Source of the DNA: Lycium barbarum
Lineage: Eukaryota > Streptophyta > Magnoliopsida > Solanales > Solanaceae
DNA: 64,000 bases
Direction of reading: 5' to 3'
NCBI RefSeq assembly: GCF_019175385.1
Contig: NC_083344.1
Span: 7,540,965-7,604,964, forward strand
Within the stretch, counting starts at the first letter, position 1. Every line of letters begins with the position of its first letter. Both the position numbers and the translations under genes were made by a program. Positions 33,728 to 46,200 of the stretch are shown here, one piece after another. The notes under the pieces are model-generated. The model did no database searches, was not told the DNA's origin, and saw only the letters and a list, made by a program, of their open reading frames with translations.

Positions 33728-36700
33728 CTAAGCAGGACTTGGGGACTGAGCAGCGATTCTTCTTTCTGCAAAACAGCATAACAAAATCACTTAGCAGCCC
33801 TTCACACAATATTGGCTGAAGCTGAAAAAAGGAGCTCTTGAAGTTGAGGTTAAAAAGAGAGCATTCAGAAGTTCGATTGTATTTCGACATTGATGTCTGG
33901 AAAAAAGTTGAAGATTTGTGAGTGAAAACACAATCAAATTACTTGAAATGCTCCTCAAAGAGAAAATGACAAAAATGGTCTCTTAGGTTTGGGAGTAGGT
34001 TTAAAATAGTCCCCAAGTATGCTCTGAAAAGTCTTGGTCCTTTAAATTTGCCAAAGTAAAAGCTTATCGTCTCTGTCAAATATTTAACGAACTAAATCGT
34101 TAGTTTGACGGGAAATGTGGGGAAAAAAGATTTAATCAAAAATACTAGAAAAGTTCCATCAAAATCTAGAAACTACAAAAACTCTAGAAAGAGAACAAAA
34201 ACAAAAACTCCAAAAACTGTAACTTTGAATAATGAGTTCCCGCAAAATCCTTTATTTTCACAGTTTCCGTCAAATCTAACTGACAGAGTTCGTTAAATAT
34301 TGACAGAGACCACAAGTGTTAACTTTTGAAAAACTTAAAAGGACCAAAATTGTTTAGAGCATACTTTAACTTTTGAAAAACTTAAAGGACCAAAATTGTT
34401 TAGAGCATACTTTAACTTTTGAAAAACTTAAAGGACCAAAATTGTTTAGAGCATACTTTAAGGACTATTTTGAACCTATTCCCAAACATGAGGGACCCTT
34501 CCTTTTTTTTTTCATTTTCTCACTCCTCCAACTTTTAAGTATCCTGCAAAAACTGATAGCCAAACTTCACTTGCAAATAATGACTTCAGTATTTGCACGT
34601 GAAGTCAAGGCCAAACACATTATTATCATAATCACAAAATTATTCAATGATCCAGAAGTACAAAAAGAAAAAGAGCTTACCCCCAGCAGCAACTAGCTTT
34701 TCAACACGGGCAACAATATGCTTTCCGTAAGTGTATTTCTTCAGAGCATTCAAGTGAACTTTTATTCTCGACATGATCAGCTCACGTTGTTGATCGCTAC
34801 AAGTCTCCAAAACTTTCTGTACTACGTAATTCGCAAACTGATCTTTCATCATAGCCTGGACAAAAAGAAGAAAAATGAGGAAACACAATGCACAAGTCCA
34901 CAAGATGATTCAATAGAGAAAAGAGAGGAGAAACAAGACTGACAAACTTATATGATAACACTGCTATCAGATTGACCATCATAGATGCATACGTCTGTAC
35001 TTCCTAGATGAACTCTATAGCATAGATATTGCTGAGGTCCAATAATTATCATAGGACTAAATTCATCATAATTCTCTTGCAATCCTGCATTGACTTCGTT
35101 TCTTTTGAGCCGAGGGTCTATCGGAAACAGCCTCTCTACCCCATAAAGGTTGAGGTAAGGTCTGCGTACATCTTACCCTCCCCAGACCCCACTTGTGGGA
35201 TTACACCGGGTATGTTGTTGTTGTTGTAAATTCAACATAATCCATTACTTCGGTAAAGCAATATATTTCAATGATCTTATCTTCAATTTGGCAACAGTTA
35301 GTTTTGAGATTTTTCTGGGTTAATTTCAGATGTAGCAAAACAGAATTATAGAAGAATCAGGGTTGACGAATGATCGGTCAATGTCCTAAGCCTCAAATGT
35401 TTCCTGCTTATCGAAAATATGTGCCACACTATATCGGGTATAACTATCTTTTCTTCCAAGTTCAACCTTTTAATAGACTGATAGCCCATCCAAGCTAAGT
35501 CCTAACAATAAAATGGCTGGCTGCCTCAGCAATTAATCTGAGACATCTCCAAGTCCCATTACGAAGAGAAAATATGGAACAAAGCTACGCCATGTGTCTC
35601 AACAGGTGCAAGAACACAATCAGAGGCAGCGAACTCGGCTTGTCTCTCAATAGGGGCCAACCGAAAATAATAGTCGTCAGTTCAGCAATCTGTAGGTTCA
35701 AACATCCTATATACAGAAGCTCCAAAATATCCTCAACCAAGCTTTGCTAAGTCAGGATTTGGAAATTTGAGTAGGTGCATACAAGAGTTTAAAAGTTTAA
35801 TCCTAACAAATGCTCAAATTAGGTTGTTTGTACTCCGCCGTGACACAATGTCATGTTAAAAACTTAAAATGTTTTAAGGTATGAACCCAGTAGCCATATG
35901 CAAATCAAAATCCTTCTTAACTAAGGCTAAAAGGCTAAATAAAATTTAGACAAACCTGAAGAGGCTCATTTTCATCAGTTGTGCCAAGCATCTCATTCAC
36001 CAGTAGCTGTCGTTCACGGGAATTACAAAAAGTTAAACACTTCTCAACAACATTAGAGGCAAACTTCTGCTGGCTCATTTGCACGATCTTCCCAGCTAGT
36101 TCCTGAATTATAGTAGTGCGCTCGTGCGGCTTCCCGTGCTCCAATACATGCTGCAAGTGTTGCATTTAAAATAAACAAATGGAAGAAAAAGAACAAGGAA
36201 AAAAGAAGGTCGAAGTATACCTCAGTATAGGGATGCAAGACATGTTTGCTAATATACGAGAGCACTTTTGGTACAAACAAAGATTTAACTGACTCAAAGA
36301 GCTTTTCCATTCTACTAGCACTACTTTCGCTTTTCCGTTCTACTCAATTAAAGTGAATGTGCATGTGCATTTCGTTGAAACTTTTGCAGAGAGTTTTTAG
36401 ATTTGCATTTTAGTTTTCAAAGAAGTTGAAAGTTTGAAATAACTTTGCAAACCACCAATTTTTTGCAAAAGATTTCACTTCTCCAACCAAATGCATTTTA
36501 CTGTAAAAATAATTGACCTCATTTTTGGCAGTAACGATATGAGACAATATGAGACAAGTATTTCCTATATATTATAAATTGGGGAAGACAGAGCCATCAA
36601 TCAATGGAATGAAATGTGCAATATTACTCTGCTGGGGGGGAACCGGTAGATTTGTACCATCTTCGTACTTTATTACTCCCTCCAGTCCAAAATAATTGAT

Positions 36701-39700
36701 GGCAGTTACACAAAACCAAAGAAGGCATTTAATTCTTTTTTTCAAATTTTCCCTCGACACATTCCTAATCTCCATAATAATTATGTCAACCTAAAAAGAA
36801 AAGAAAATTATAAATAATGGTATTTTAGTCAAAACCTCTCTTTAACTATTAGAAGTGAATTCCTTAATCCATGTGCCCAAGCCTAAAACATCAATTATTA
36901 TGGACTGGAGGGAGTAATAAACTTTTACCTTATAAAAAAACAACAAATTCAGGAACTGCCAACTCAGCTACATTACTCCATTCTAGTCAAGAAGTGAGTA
37001 TATTGTGTACAATATGACACAACAAACAACTAGCTCAAGAAGAAAGAGTGTAAAAATATTTACTTCTAAATAAGATAGTCTTAGACGCCAGTAGCAGCAA
37101 CATTTTGAGTAGTGAGTATTTCATACCTGAACAACATAATTACCATATTGATCTTGTGCCAACATGCTTACAGATCCCAGGATTTCCTCCATCACTTTAC
37201 TTTGAGTTTCAGGATCGCTACAGTGTTCCAATACTCTCTGAAAGATGGAGGAATATTAGTAATTTATCAAACTAAAATTACTACAACAAATGGATAAGAC
37301 ACATCACTCATCTCTACCTGTATTACTCGACATCCATATGGATGGGTAGAGAGAGTAATAACTTGTCCAAAAAATGTTGAGATGATAAATTGAATGTGAT
37401 CTTCTGGTACACATTCAATACATTTCTGAATGACATGATTCCCATTCTGATCTCGTACACAGCGCATGATATGACCATCAAGCTCCTCAACCATTTTAAT
37501 CTTCTGGTCCACATCAACTACTTCTATTGCCTGCATAGTAAATCATACCACAATTTTCAGCTCAACATAACTCAGTTATTGAGAAGAGGCTGGTAATCAG
37601 CCCAAAGAGCCCACTCGTTAATGCTATATTTAAAGCTTGTTTGGATGGTTGTTACAGATCGTTTCATAATGTATTCGTATTGTACTGTATTGTTTCGATG
37701 AATACAACATTTGGATAGATAGTGCTGTTTCCTGTCATTACAATACCACACACCATAATCTGAAGAATAAACTTACAATATTATAACAAAAAAGTAGGGC
37801 ACGGGGTAAAATTACTATAAGAAAAGGTCGGGTAAAGGATAAAATAGGATTATTAAATAATAAGCAAAAGGAAAAATGAAAAGAAAAAAAGGTAACAACA
37901 CAACCACACCAAATCGGTCGTTACATACAAGGGGACTTTTCGTCATTACGTAACAATGGATTTAACGATACAATACAATAAATTTAAGTAACAATCAAAA
38001 CAAATAATGTTTGTGAACTAACAATATGATACAATACAATACGTAACAACCATCCCAAACAAGCTTTCAGTGTATCAGAATAAGAACCAAAACAAAAGAT
38101 TAACAATAGCAGATAACATTCGAACATTTATGGACATTTGTTGATTCACTTTGGTATACCTTCTGTATCACGCGACAACCATACATTTGAAGGCTCAGTG
38201 TTAGTACATGTCCAAACAGTATGCCAGCTAATTCTCTCCTCTGATGTGCCATTCCATGTTCAAAAAACTGCAAGAGAAATATGTACATTATAATCCATCA
38301 AAAGGGCAACAAGACAGACCTGAAGATCATGGGCCTCAACATCAATATATACTCCATAGAAGAGAGAATGACAAAAATGGTCCCTTATATTTGATTGTAG
38401 GTTCAAAACAGTATTCTCTTTTCTTTTTTCTTTTTTTTCTTTTTTTGATAAAGATTGTAGGTTCAAAACAGTCATTTAAGCATGCACTTAACAGTTTCGG
38501 TCCTTTAAGTTTGCCAAAGTTAACACTTTGTCTCCGTAAAATATTTACCTAACTCTGTCCGCTAGATTTGACCGAAACAATGGAAAAAAATATTATACAT
38601 AAACACCAAGAAAGTCCCATCAAATCCTACAATATGCAACACAAAAACTACACTAGACACCTCAAAAGTTGCTCCAGACCCTACATAAATTAAAAATAGC
38701 AAGAAACTGCAAAATTATACCGCTAAAGATGAGTTCCCACTAATTTTTTTTCCATAGTTCCCATCATATCGATCAGACAGTGTTCAGTAAATACTTGACG
38801 AAGAATAGAAGTGTTAAGTTTTAACAAACTTAAAGGTCCACAACTGTTAAGTGCGCACTTACAGACTATATCTTTAACCTACCCTCAAACATAAGGGACC
38901 ATTTTTGTCATTTTCTCCTCCATAGAACAACCAAAGTTAGACATACCTTCTGGATTACATAATTCCCGAAGACATCAGTCATCAATGTAAGGGCTTGGGG
39001 AAAAATTTCCTGGAAAACCATGTTTTTCTCCTCATTGGTGGCAGTTTCAAGTTTTTGTTGAATGAATCGGCTCCCATACTGGTCGGCACTGATGATAGAT
39101 GAATATAGTTTTAGAAGCACGGCTAGCTTAAGTAGGTGAAAACCCAGAAGAACAAAATTTTATGATACATACCTAAACTCAACAACGTGACCAACAATTT
39201 CTGAAAGTTCAAAACACCTGGCCTTGTTGCTTTTGAACTCTTCCAGTAGGGAGGACGCTAAGCTGTTCTCCATGTTATCCAAGTGATATGGTCCTATGAC
39301 ACCTCCTGCTATGTTTCTCATTCTACCAGGAAATCTCATATTATAATCACTATGCCTCATAGGACTACCGGGTCCTACCGGAGAGCCTGGAATAACTGGA
39401 CTTGCTAAAGGACTACCAGGATATGATAAACCAACTCCAAATGCAGGATTTCCGTAATAGCCATGATGACCTGAACCACCGCTTTTGCTACTCAATGGGA
39501 CCCCGTATTGAGATTTCTGAGGTAGCACGTTACCAAGATAAGCTTTCTGAAGCAAGTCCACATATGAATTACCCATATAGTTCCTGTCCAAGGAAGGATC
39601 ATTAAGAGCAGCGAACTGCGCGGCATATTCAGCTGTCAAGTACTGAAGATACATAGGATCCACGAATTGATTTCCCATTCTGCTGAGAGTTTGCTCTGAG

Positions 39701-42446
39701 GTTGCAGCGCTTAAGTTAGATCCCCCCAACATTCGAGAGTCCAATCCAGGTACAGCCATCGCTGATGCTGCAGCAGCATTTCCAAATAAAGGTGGCAAAT
39801 TATAGTTGCCAAGATGACTTGACATTGGACTGAGAGGATGACCACTTAAACCATAATTAGAGAAGGATGAATTTGGACTATCCAAATGCGGATATTGAGA
39901 CAGTACGCCACCACCTCCACCATTCAATCCCGATGTTGGGGATCCTTTGAGGTATGAACTATTGGAATAAGCAGATTTGTGCAGATCACCTTGGGGGTCT
40001 GAGCTTCCATTGTGGCCAGTAACAGCGACAGAATAGGGTGCTTTTGCAGACTGAGCAGTAGAAGCCATATTAAACTGAGTGGATTCGGATTGCTTCAAGA
40101 AATCATGCTGCTTCGTGTTATTCTGTCCACCTGCAAAGATTGTGAGGATAGCATAAAAAACAAATAGAGACAATTACAGTCCCTTTCAGTGATCTAATTT
40201 ACAAAATAGCCAGCAAATGTATAGGTTTTATATAGTAAGTATAAACATCATATAAATATACATATCGTATACATAAATATATATATATATATATATACAT
40301 ATATAATATACATAAATCAGTGTATATTATCTGTATATTTTGGCTAGCGCCCGTAATTAATTTCAGCAGACTGGCCGAAAATGAAAAAAACCCAAACCAA
40401 ATATCCTGTTCAATCCGAAAAATGATCTCATCTAACATACCATTAGATATATTCATGCCAGATAAAGCAGCAACAAGCTCTGCAGACTCTGTTCTGTGAG
40501 ACGATGACACACCATTAAATGGATTTGGACTGCTAACACTTCTCTTCTCCCTCCCTCCACCAATAGGAGTGAGGGAAGGACTAGGAGCCCTCACAATGTG
40601 CTGGGGATCAGGAGTGGTACTTCTTGATAAGGCAGCAGCATATGAATAGGAAGCAGGCACCTCATCCGACCTTAAAGGTTTTGAAGAAGAGAGCTCGTGA
40701 TGAAGATGAGAAAGCTCAGCTTCTGCTGAACCTATTGTATTATCACCACTTCCGTCAAAAGCATTTCGGCTAGCTGGGCGTGAAGGGTGAACAGGAGCAG
40801 GTGATACACGGCTGAAGTCATCCTGGATGAAACAGGGTTTAAAAACACATAAGATGATCATGTTACATTCTCTTTCCCGAGATTAAATGTAAAGGAAATT
40901 TCTCCTTGGTCAAAATAATAACAAATATCATCGCTCGGTTTTTAAAGGGGAGGGGAAAAGTAACACTACAAAAACAAATATCATGATAGGTGTATATATT
41001 GATTGAAACTCAAAAAAAAAAAATGGTAAAAAGAAATGTCATTAGCAACAACAGCTTTAATGAATCAGATGCCAGGCAGCAGACAGATGTCTTGAGCCAT
41101 AAGGTTCAGAAAAATGAATGAAAGGCATTTTCATACCAAGTAAACAAAGAAATGCAACAACATTTCTAGACTATTATTAATTGTTACATAAGTTAGCTCT
41201 TATCATGTGAATGCTACCGATATCATAAATGAACTATATACACACACAAACATCCCAATATGAGGATCTTGTGTTGCTTATTAACTAAAGGGCGTTTCCA
41301 AACCAAATCAACAAGAAATGCAACATTCTCCCAGTTGATAAGAGTGCTTGCTTTTATTGGAGCACACCCGCACTATTATCAGGATCTTGATCGTTTATGC
41401 GCTAAAGGGTGTTTTTGCACCCAGTTAACAAAAAATGCAACATAGCAAGAGATGTTTGCTCGTATTGGACTATGCACTGGGTCAAAGCCAATACCACACT
41501 TGATATGATTACTTGTTACACTATTTTTCTCTTATCATGCGAATGCAAAACCAGTCTCATATATGAAAAGTTTGTGCTGCAAATTGTTACCATTCCATAG
41601 AACCAGTTTAGATGAACATGAATCAAAATCAACTATCATCTTTAGAATTCATGCCACACCAACAACAACAACGAAAAATTTCCACAAACTCAAAATGCCA
41701 AGTCCAGCCAAAACACCTCAAGGAAATTCGTGAAGCATTAAATTCCAAATGTTAATTGCTGCACTTTCAAAGCATTTAATAGTTAAATCTTGGAATCTAA
41801 CAACCATTAGTCATAGTTGAAATTGTAAAAAAATACACTAAGTGAAGCAAGTATGCACCTGGAACATTTCAGCAATGCTCTTCTTTTTACCACCTAGTCC
41901 TAGTCCTGGCAAACCGATCAGTCCATCACCACCCCATTCCACTGAACCCTGCAACTGATCCGCCTCGTTCTCGCTCTCAGCTTTTTTCGAGTTATTAAAT
42001 CCCGGAGGCATCGAAAAGGGTGATGACCTCCCGCCATTACTACCATTATCATTCTTGTTCACCTTCCTCCTATCACCAATAGCAGAACTTCCTCCTCCTT
42101 GCAACCTCTGCGAAAACCGCCAATCTTCTTTGGACATCAGTGGTGGAGGCAACCTAGGATTAAGATTAACGTTCGAGTAATAGTAAGACAAATAAGCAGG
42201 ATCAGACCTTAACTCCTCCTCAGACCTGAAACCATTATTGTTAAACAATCCACCAACTGCACTCAATGAACCTTCAACAGTAGGTGGAGCTGATCCACTT
42301 CTATACATATTCAGCTCTTTTTCGCGATCATCCGCTTCTTGTCTTCGTTGGTCACGAAGTAACATACCGATTTCTGTCTCAAACTCATCTCCAAATGAAT
42401 TTTCATTGTTTCCCATCATTGGTCTCCTACCTAATTCAGATACCAT
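33728..42446 (-). CDS. Pumilio (PUF) RNA-binding protein, APUM1/2/3 clade, 10 exons
   Basis: A cytoplasmic translational repressor and mRNA-decay factor that binds UGUANAUA-type 3' UTR sites. Exons: 41859-42446, 40441-40822, 39173-40130, 38947-39088, 38160-38267, 37318-37530, 37127-37237, 35956-36150, 34681-34855 and 33728-33765. All are GT-AG; the total is 969 aa, close to the Arabidopsis clade. The N-terminus has [48 protein letters not shown] and [16 protein letters not shown] (NABP-type region), followed by long Ser/Gly/Pro linkers. Eight PUF repeats begin at about aa 640. Base-contact triplets read, repeats 1 to 8: S-R-Q, N-Y-Q, C-R-Q, N-H-Q, C-R-Q, N-Y-Q, S-N-E, N-Y-Q, the canonical set. 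The tail [16 protein letters not shown] is normal; the last exon is only 38 bp. The symbol marks the clade, not a proven one-to-one orthologue. Several MITEs sit in the introns. Confidence 0.93.
33960..34521. mobile_element. MULE-type MITE in PUM intron 9
   Basis: Ends GAGAAAATGACAAAAATGGT and TTTTTCATTTTCTC, with internal inverted blocks GGTCCTTTAAATTTGCC / AAACTTAAAGGACC and TTTAAAATAGTCC / GGACTATTTTGAA. Flanks gctcctcaaa and actcctccaa match imperfectly (8 of 10). Same family as 38362-38917. Confidence 0.65.
34321..34459. repeat. 46-bp tandem triplication
   Basis: Three consecutive copies of AACTTTTGAAAAACTTAAAG then GACCAAAATTGTTTAGAGC then ATACTTT (47, 46 and 46 bp). They are nearly identical, so the expansion is recent. 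It lies inside the MULE-type MITE of PUM intron 9. Confidence 0.9.
35108..35229 (+). mobile_element. TS-SINE / RTE 3' end in PUM intron 8
   Basis: GAGGGTCTATCGGAAACAGC, GGTAAGGTCTGCGTACATCT, ACCCTCCCCAGACCCCACTT and GTATGTTGTTGTTGTTG. It is antisense to PUM. Well preserved 3' end; the 5' part is short. Confidence 0.75.
36676..36914. mobile_element. Stowaway MITE in PUM intron 7
   Basis: Ends CTCCCTCCAGTCCAAAATAA and TTATTATGGACTGGAGGGAG with TA on both sides. 239 bp. Same family as 12150-12425. Confidence 0.9.
37632..38067. mobile_element. TIR MITE in PUM intron 5
   Basis: Ends AAAGCTTGTTTGGATGGTTG and ACAACCATCCCAAACAAGC followed by TTT. The interior is rich in ATTGTATTGTAT / ATACAATACAAT. 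No clear target duplication. Confidence 0.7.
38362..38917. mobile_element. MULE-type MITE in PUM intron 4
   Basis: Ends GAGAGAATGACAAAAATGGT and ACCATTTTTGTCATTTTCTC, flanked by a perfect 10-bp duplication CTCCATAGAA (38352-38361 and 38918-38927). 556 bp. A 9-11-bp duplication fits Mutator-like elements. Confidence 0.85.
40205..40400. repeat. TA-rich dispersed repeat in PUM intron 2
   Basis: A (TA)n tract at about 40278-40298, followed by GTATATTTTGGCTAGCGCCC and CTGGCCGAAAATG. The GGCTAGCGCC / GGCCGAAAAT motifs match, inverted, the repeat at about 6215-6330. Confidence 0.5.
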
Positions 42447-43150
42447 ATCTTCAAAAACTCATCCCACAACAAATATAATCACCACCCACAATCCTTAACA
42501 ACCCAAGAAACCTATAAAAATCAAAACTTTGTCAAATATAATCAATACCCACAATCCTTAACAACCCCAGAAAGCTACCAAAATCAAAACTTTGTTATAT
42601 AAACCTTAAAAACTACAAAACCCCACGTGGACAAAACCTTTCAGCTCATAAAAATCCAATTTTTCATCAAATAAAACTCCAAGAAAGCTACCCAAAAAAC
42701 CTATCAAAATCAAAACTTTGTAACATAAACCTTAAAAACTACAAAACCCCACATGGACAACCTTAAAAAACAAAACCTTTCAGCTCATAAAAATCCAATC
42801 TTTGATACAATTAAAATTCCAAGAAAGCTCTTTTCTCAACATCCATGATCAAACACCAATTCACACACAGTCAGTCCACAACAAAATATAATTAATACTC
42901 AACAAAAACTAAAAAAACCAAAACTCTACATATCAACCTCAAAAACTTACAAAACCCCACATGTACAAAGCTGAATCCTATAAAAATCCAATCTTTGATT
43001 AACTAAACTTCAAGAAAGTGTCTTAAACAAAAGGGTAATATTATGTAGGTGAAAAAAAATATATGGCGGCGAATCAATCTTAGGGTTTTGTTTTTGAAGT
43101 ACAGTATATTAGGCAAAGAGATGATTAAAAGCAAAAACAGAAATTTTGTT
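42447..43150. repeat. PUM 5' leader/promoter region with direct repeats
   Basis: Blocks of about 130 bp recur: AAAATCAAAACTTTG, ACCTTAAAAACTACAAAACC, CCACRTGGACAA and TTTCAGCTCATAAAAATCC at about 42573-42690 and again at 42706-42830, with partial copies at 42515 and 42900-43010. This is probably 5' UTR, 5' intron or proximal promoter of PUM. Function unknown. Confidence 0.6.
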
Positions 43151-43640
43151 CTATAGGTGTATGTATTATAGGAGCCTATAAAGGAAAATATTCTTTTGCC
43201 CTTGTTTTTAGAATGGTAAGTAAAACAAACCTAATCATTAAAATGATTCTCCTTTTCATAATAAGGGGTCTACATGCTATCCGGTTAGAATTATTTTGGT
43301 ATTAGTAATAATATATAATTACTCCTGTTAAATTTATGTGAATCCATTAGATATGGAGTTTTAAAAAAAAAAAAGACTTTTAAATTTATGATGTTAAATG
43401 AATCACACATATTTTTGTGTGGCTATTAATCATGAATTATTTTCAAATATAACAAGAAGTCATTCTTTTTTTTATACAAATTAATAAAAAAATAGGTTCG
43501 CATAAATTGAAACTGAGGTTGTATTAATTATGAGATAATTAGTTATGTGAGTTTTTGAATCGCAAACCAAACATCATTTTAATTTTACACGTGAATAAAT
43601 TACCTCCTAACCAGCTATCAAATATCATAAATTACTTACT

Positions 43641-43896
43641 CCCTCCGTTTACTTGTACCTGTCCACTATACTAAAAATAAATTTTCACTTTTATTTATTC
43701 ACTTTAGCATATAAAGACAAAAAAAATATATTGTTTTATCCTTAATATTAATTACTCATTTTTAAATTATTCTTCAAATTTAATGAGACTATATACCAAT
43801 TAATATAGAGATTATAGTAAAATACATACTTCATTTATCAATTTTTAAGAAGCGGACAAAGTTAAAAGTGGACAAATAAAAATAAACAAAGAAAGA
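43641..43896. mobile_element. Stowaway-like MITE
   Basis: Left CTCCCTCCGTTTACTTGTAC; right part AAGTGGACAAATAAAAATAA with an eroded end. Confidence 0.6.
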
Positions 43897-45340
43897 GCAT
43901 ATAGAAATTAGTACATAAATAACTTATCTCCTAACTAGCTATCAAATCGGAGGGTTATCTTTTTTTTCTTGATATGTCAGAAGGAAAGGATAAGTTTGAA
44001 CATGACAAGTCCAGAGACGATTTTGATCCAAAACTTAAATTATAATATCGTAACCTTAAATTATCTATTAAGCCACTTGTTTAGCAATAATAATGCTAAA
44101 TAAAAGAGAAAAGAAAATAATCTTTTTATAGATGTATGTAAAGAAATAAAGTGACGTTTGTTTTTATGCCTAGTCTTCATAAAGAAGAATCTGAAAAATG
44201 CCACGTCTCTCTCTCCATTAGATTGGGGACTGCCATTCTTTAAATTCTTTGTCCTTCTTGAAAAAACTTTCATATTTTCGGTAAATATCTCATCTTTATT
44301 CTCTTTTATCTTTGGAAAAAAGAACTTGACAAAGGACAATTTTTTGATGGGGAACATTTATCTCTTTTATTCCTTCCGTCTCAGTTATATAGCTCATAAA
44401 TACTATTTAATTTGTCACGAAAAGTTTAGAGAAAAAAAACTTTTGAAATTTGCAATTTAAAACAAGTCTTTAATATTTCTAGGGGTGGGCATAATTACCG
44501 AAAACCGAAAAACCGAACCGAACCGAATTAATTCGGTTTTTCGGGTTTTCGGTTCGGTTTCAATTTTCAAAAATTTCGGGATTCGGTTCGGTGTTCGGGG
44601 TTTAGTATTCGGTTTTTCGGGTTTTCGGTTTAAACCGAAATATTAAATAGTTAGGCCCATGCCCATTAAATTTGAGCCCAAAATAAATAAAACCCAAGCC
44701 CACTTTCATTATTTTGTATCAAATATCAATCATCAGAGGTTAGATAAGTATAAAAAAAAAAACCCACTTTCATTTCATTGTTTTGTATCAAATAATCTAA
44801 CGTATCCATCTTCCATCTTCAGTTCTTCACACATTTGATCTAAGTTCTAACCTAACGTATCCCTATTCCTAATTTAATTTTCACTTCTCAGTTGACAGTC
44901 TCATTTAATTTTCACTTCTCACTTCACTGTCTCAGAGCTTCACTGTTCACAGCTCCGGCGGTGGCTGCTCTTCCAATCTCGGCGGCGACTTCTCTTCCAA
45001 GTTCCGGCGGCGACGGAGTAAGTATTTCTCTCTCTCAGTTCTCCTAATTTCAGATTCTCTCCCTCACACTTCTCCTAATCGACTTCATTTGTTCTTTCAC
45101 TAGTTGATGTGAGTTTCTTGCTACTGTTTTGATTGTTGTAACATGATATGTGGTGGTTGTGAATTTGTTGTAATTAAATGAGTAGTTGTTTGAGATCTCT
45201 ATGTATATGGAAAAAAAGAAAAAGACTTTTATCATACCTGGTGGCTGGTGGTTGTGGTGTTATTTTTCGTTGAGGTTTTGGTTTTTAACGTGGTGGCCTA
45301 CAAATACAATGCCTTATATTTTCTCTTTAATTTTCGTAGA

Positions 45341-45546
45341 TGGCGGATGAAACTAAATTAAGTGTTGTCGATTCAACTGGTTGCATACCTAATACAGATA
45401 ATACTGATAGCAATTAGTTGAGATGATAATTATTGATGAACTACCATTTAGCTTTGTAGAAAAGGAAGGCTTCAATAAGTTTATGAGTGTAGCACAACCT
45501 CTGTTTCAAATTCCTTCCCGCAGAACAATAACAAGGGATTGTTGAA
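45341..45546 (+). pseudogene. hAT transposase N-terminal relic (RICESLEEPER-like)
   Basis: A first frame MADETKLSVVDSTGCIPN ends in a stop. From 45421 a second frame reads MIIIDELPFSFVEKEGFNKF then MSVAQPLFQIPSRRTITRDC before a stop. IxDELPFxxVExxGFxxF and PSRRTxxRDC are the hAT transposase signatures that follow the BED finger in DAYSLEEPER/RICESLEEPER-type proteins. The finger and the catalytic remainder are absent, so it is dead. Confidence 0.75.
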
Positions 45547-45957
45547 GCATATTCAACATGTTTCTGATTTCTTTTAAAAAAAACAGTAAAAACATGTCCT
45601 ATATATCTTTTTACTGCTAAGAAATGAGAAGTTTTATTATCAAATGGGATAAATACCCTTCGTCTTTGCTTGGGCTAATTTTTCCCTGTTTTGCATGCAG
45701 CATACTCACAGGACTTCTCTCATTTATGGTAAAGTTCATTGCAACTGATGCAACTTATAATGACTCCCAGTGTTCCTATTCCATCTGCTTATGTATTTTC
45801 TGACTTATGAGTCGTGCTTGGTTTACTTTGTGTTTTGTCTTTTATCAAATATTTATTTCTTTTATATGTATCTGGCCAATTGAGTTCTGTCTGTCTGTGT
45901 GCATGGAATCTGTAATAAATGAAATAGGTTCTTCATTTTGAGAGCACTGATAAAAAT

Positions 45958-46200
45958 AGGTGAACTGTTGCTGCTGCTGTTAAAAATGCTGAACTGCTGC
46001 TGCTGCTGAAACTGCTCAACTGCTGCTGAAACTGCTGAACTGAAAACTGAAAATTGCTGAACTGAAAACTGCTGCTGAATTGAAAACTGCTGAACTGAAT
46101 TGAAAACTGAAAACTGCTGCTCAATTGAAAACTGTCCGTTGTTGTCTACTGCCGAACTGCTGCTGCCGCCGCTGAAAGCCTGAATTGAAAACACCGAATT
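45958..46200. repeat. Low-complexity CTG / GAACTGAAAA repeat
   Basis: Runs of CTGCTGCTG interspersed with GAACTGAAAACTGCTGCTGA units. The reverse strand reads as a Gln/Phe/Ser-rich open frame, which is repeat translation and not a gene. It lies inside the hAT element. Confidence 0.8.

Noticed and set aside
40199..40440. Left part of the 220-codon frame after PUM exon 2
   Set aside because: A donor GTATGT at 40440 ends the exon, and the extension translates a TA-rich repeat; PUM continues at 40130.
43977..44120. Small frame MSEGKDKFEHDKSRDDFD...
   Set aside because: Short, no homologue recognised, no clear promoter or splice context; it may be chance.
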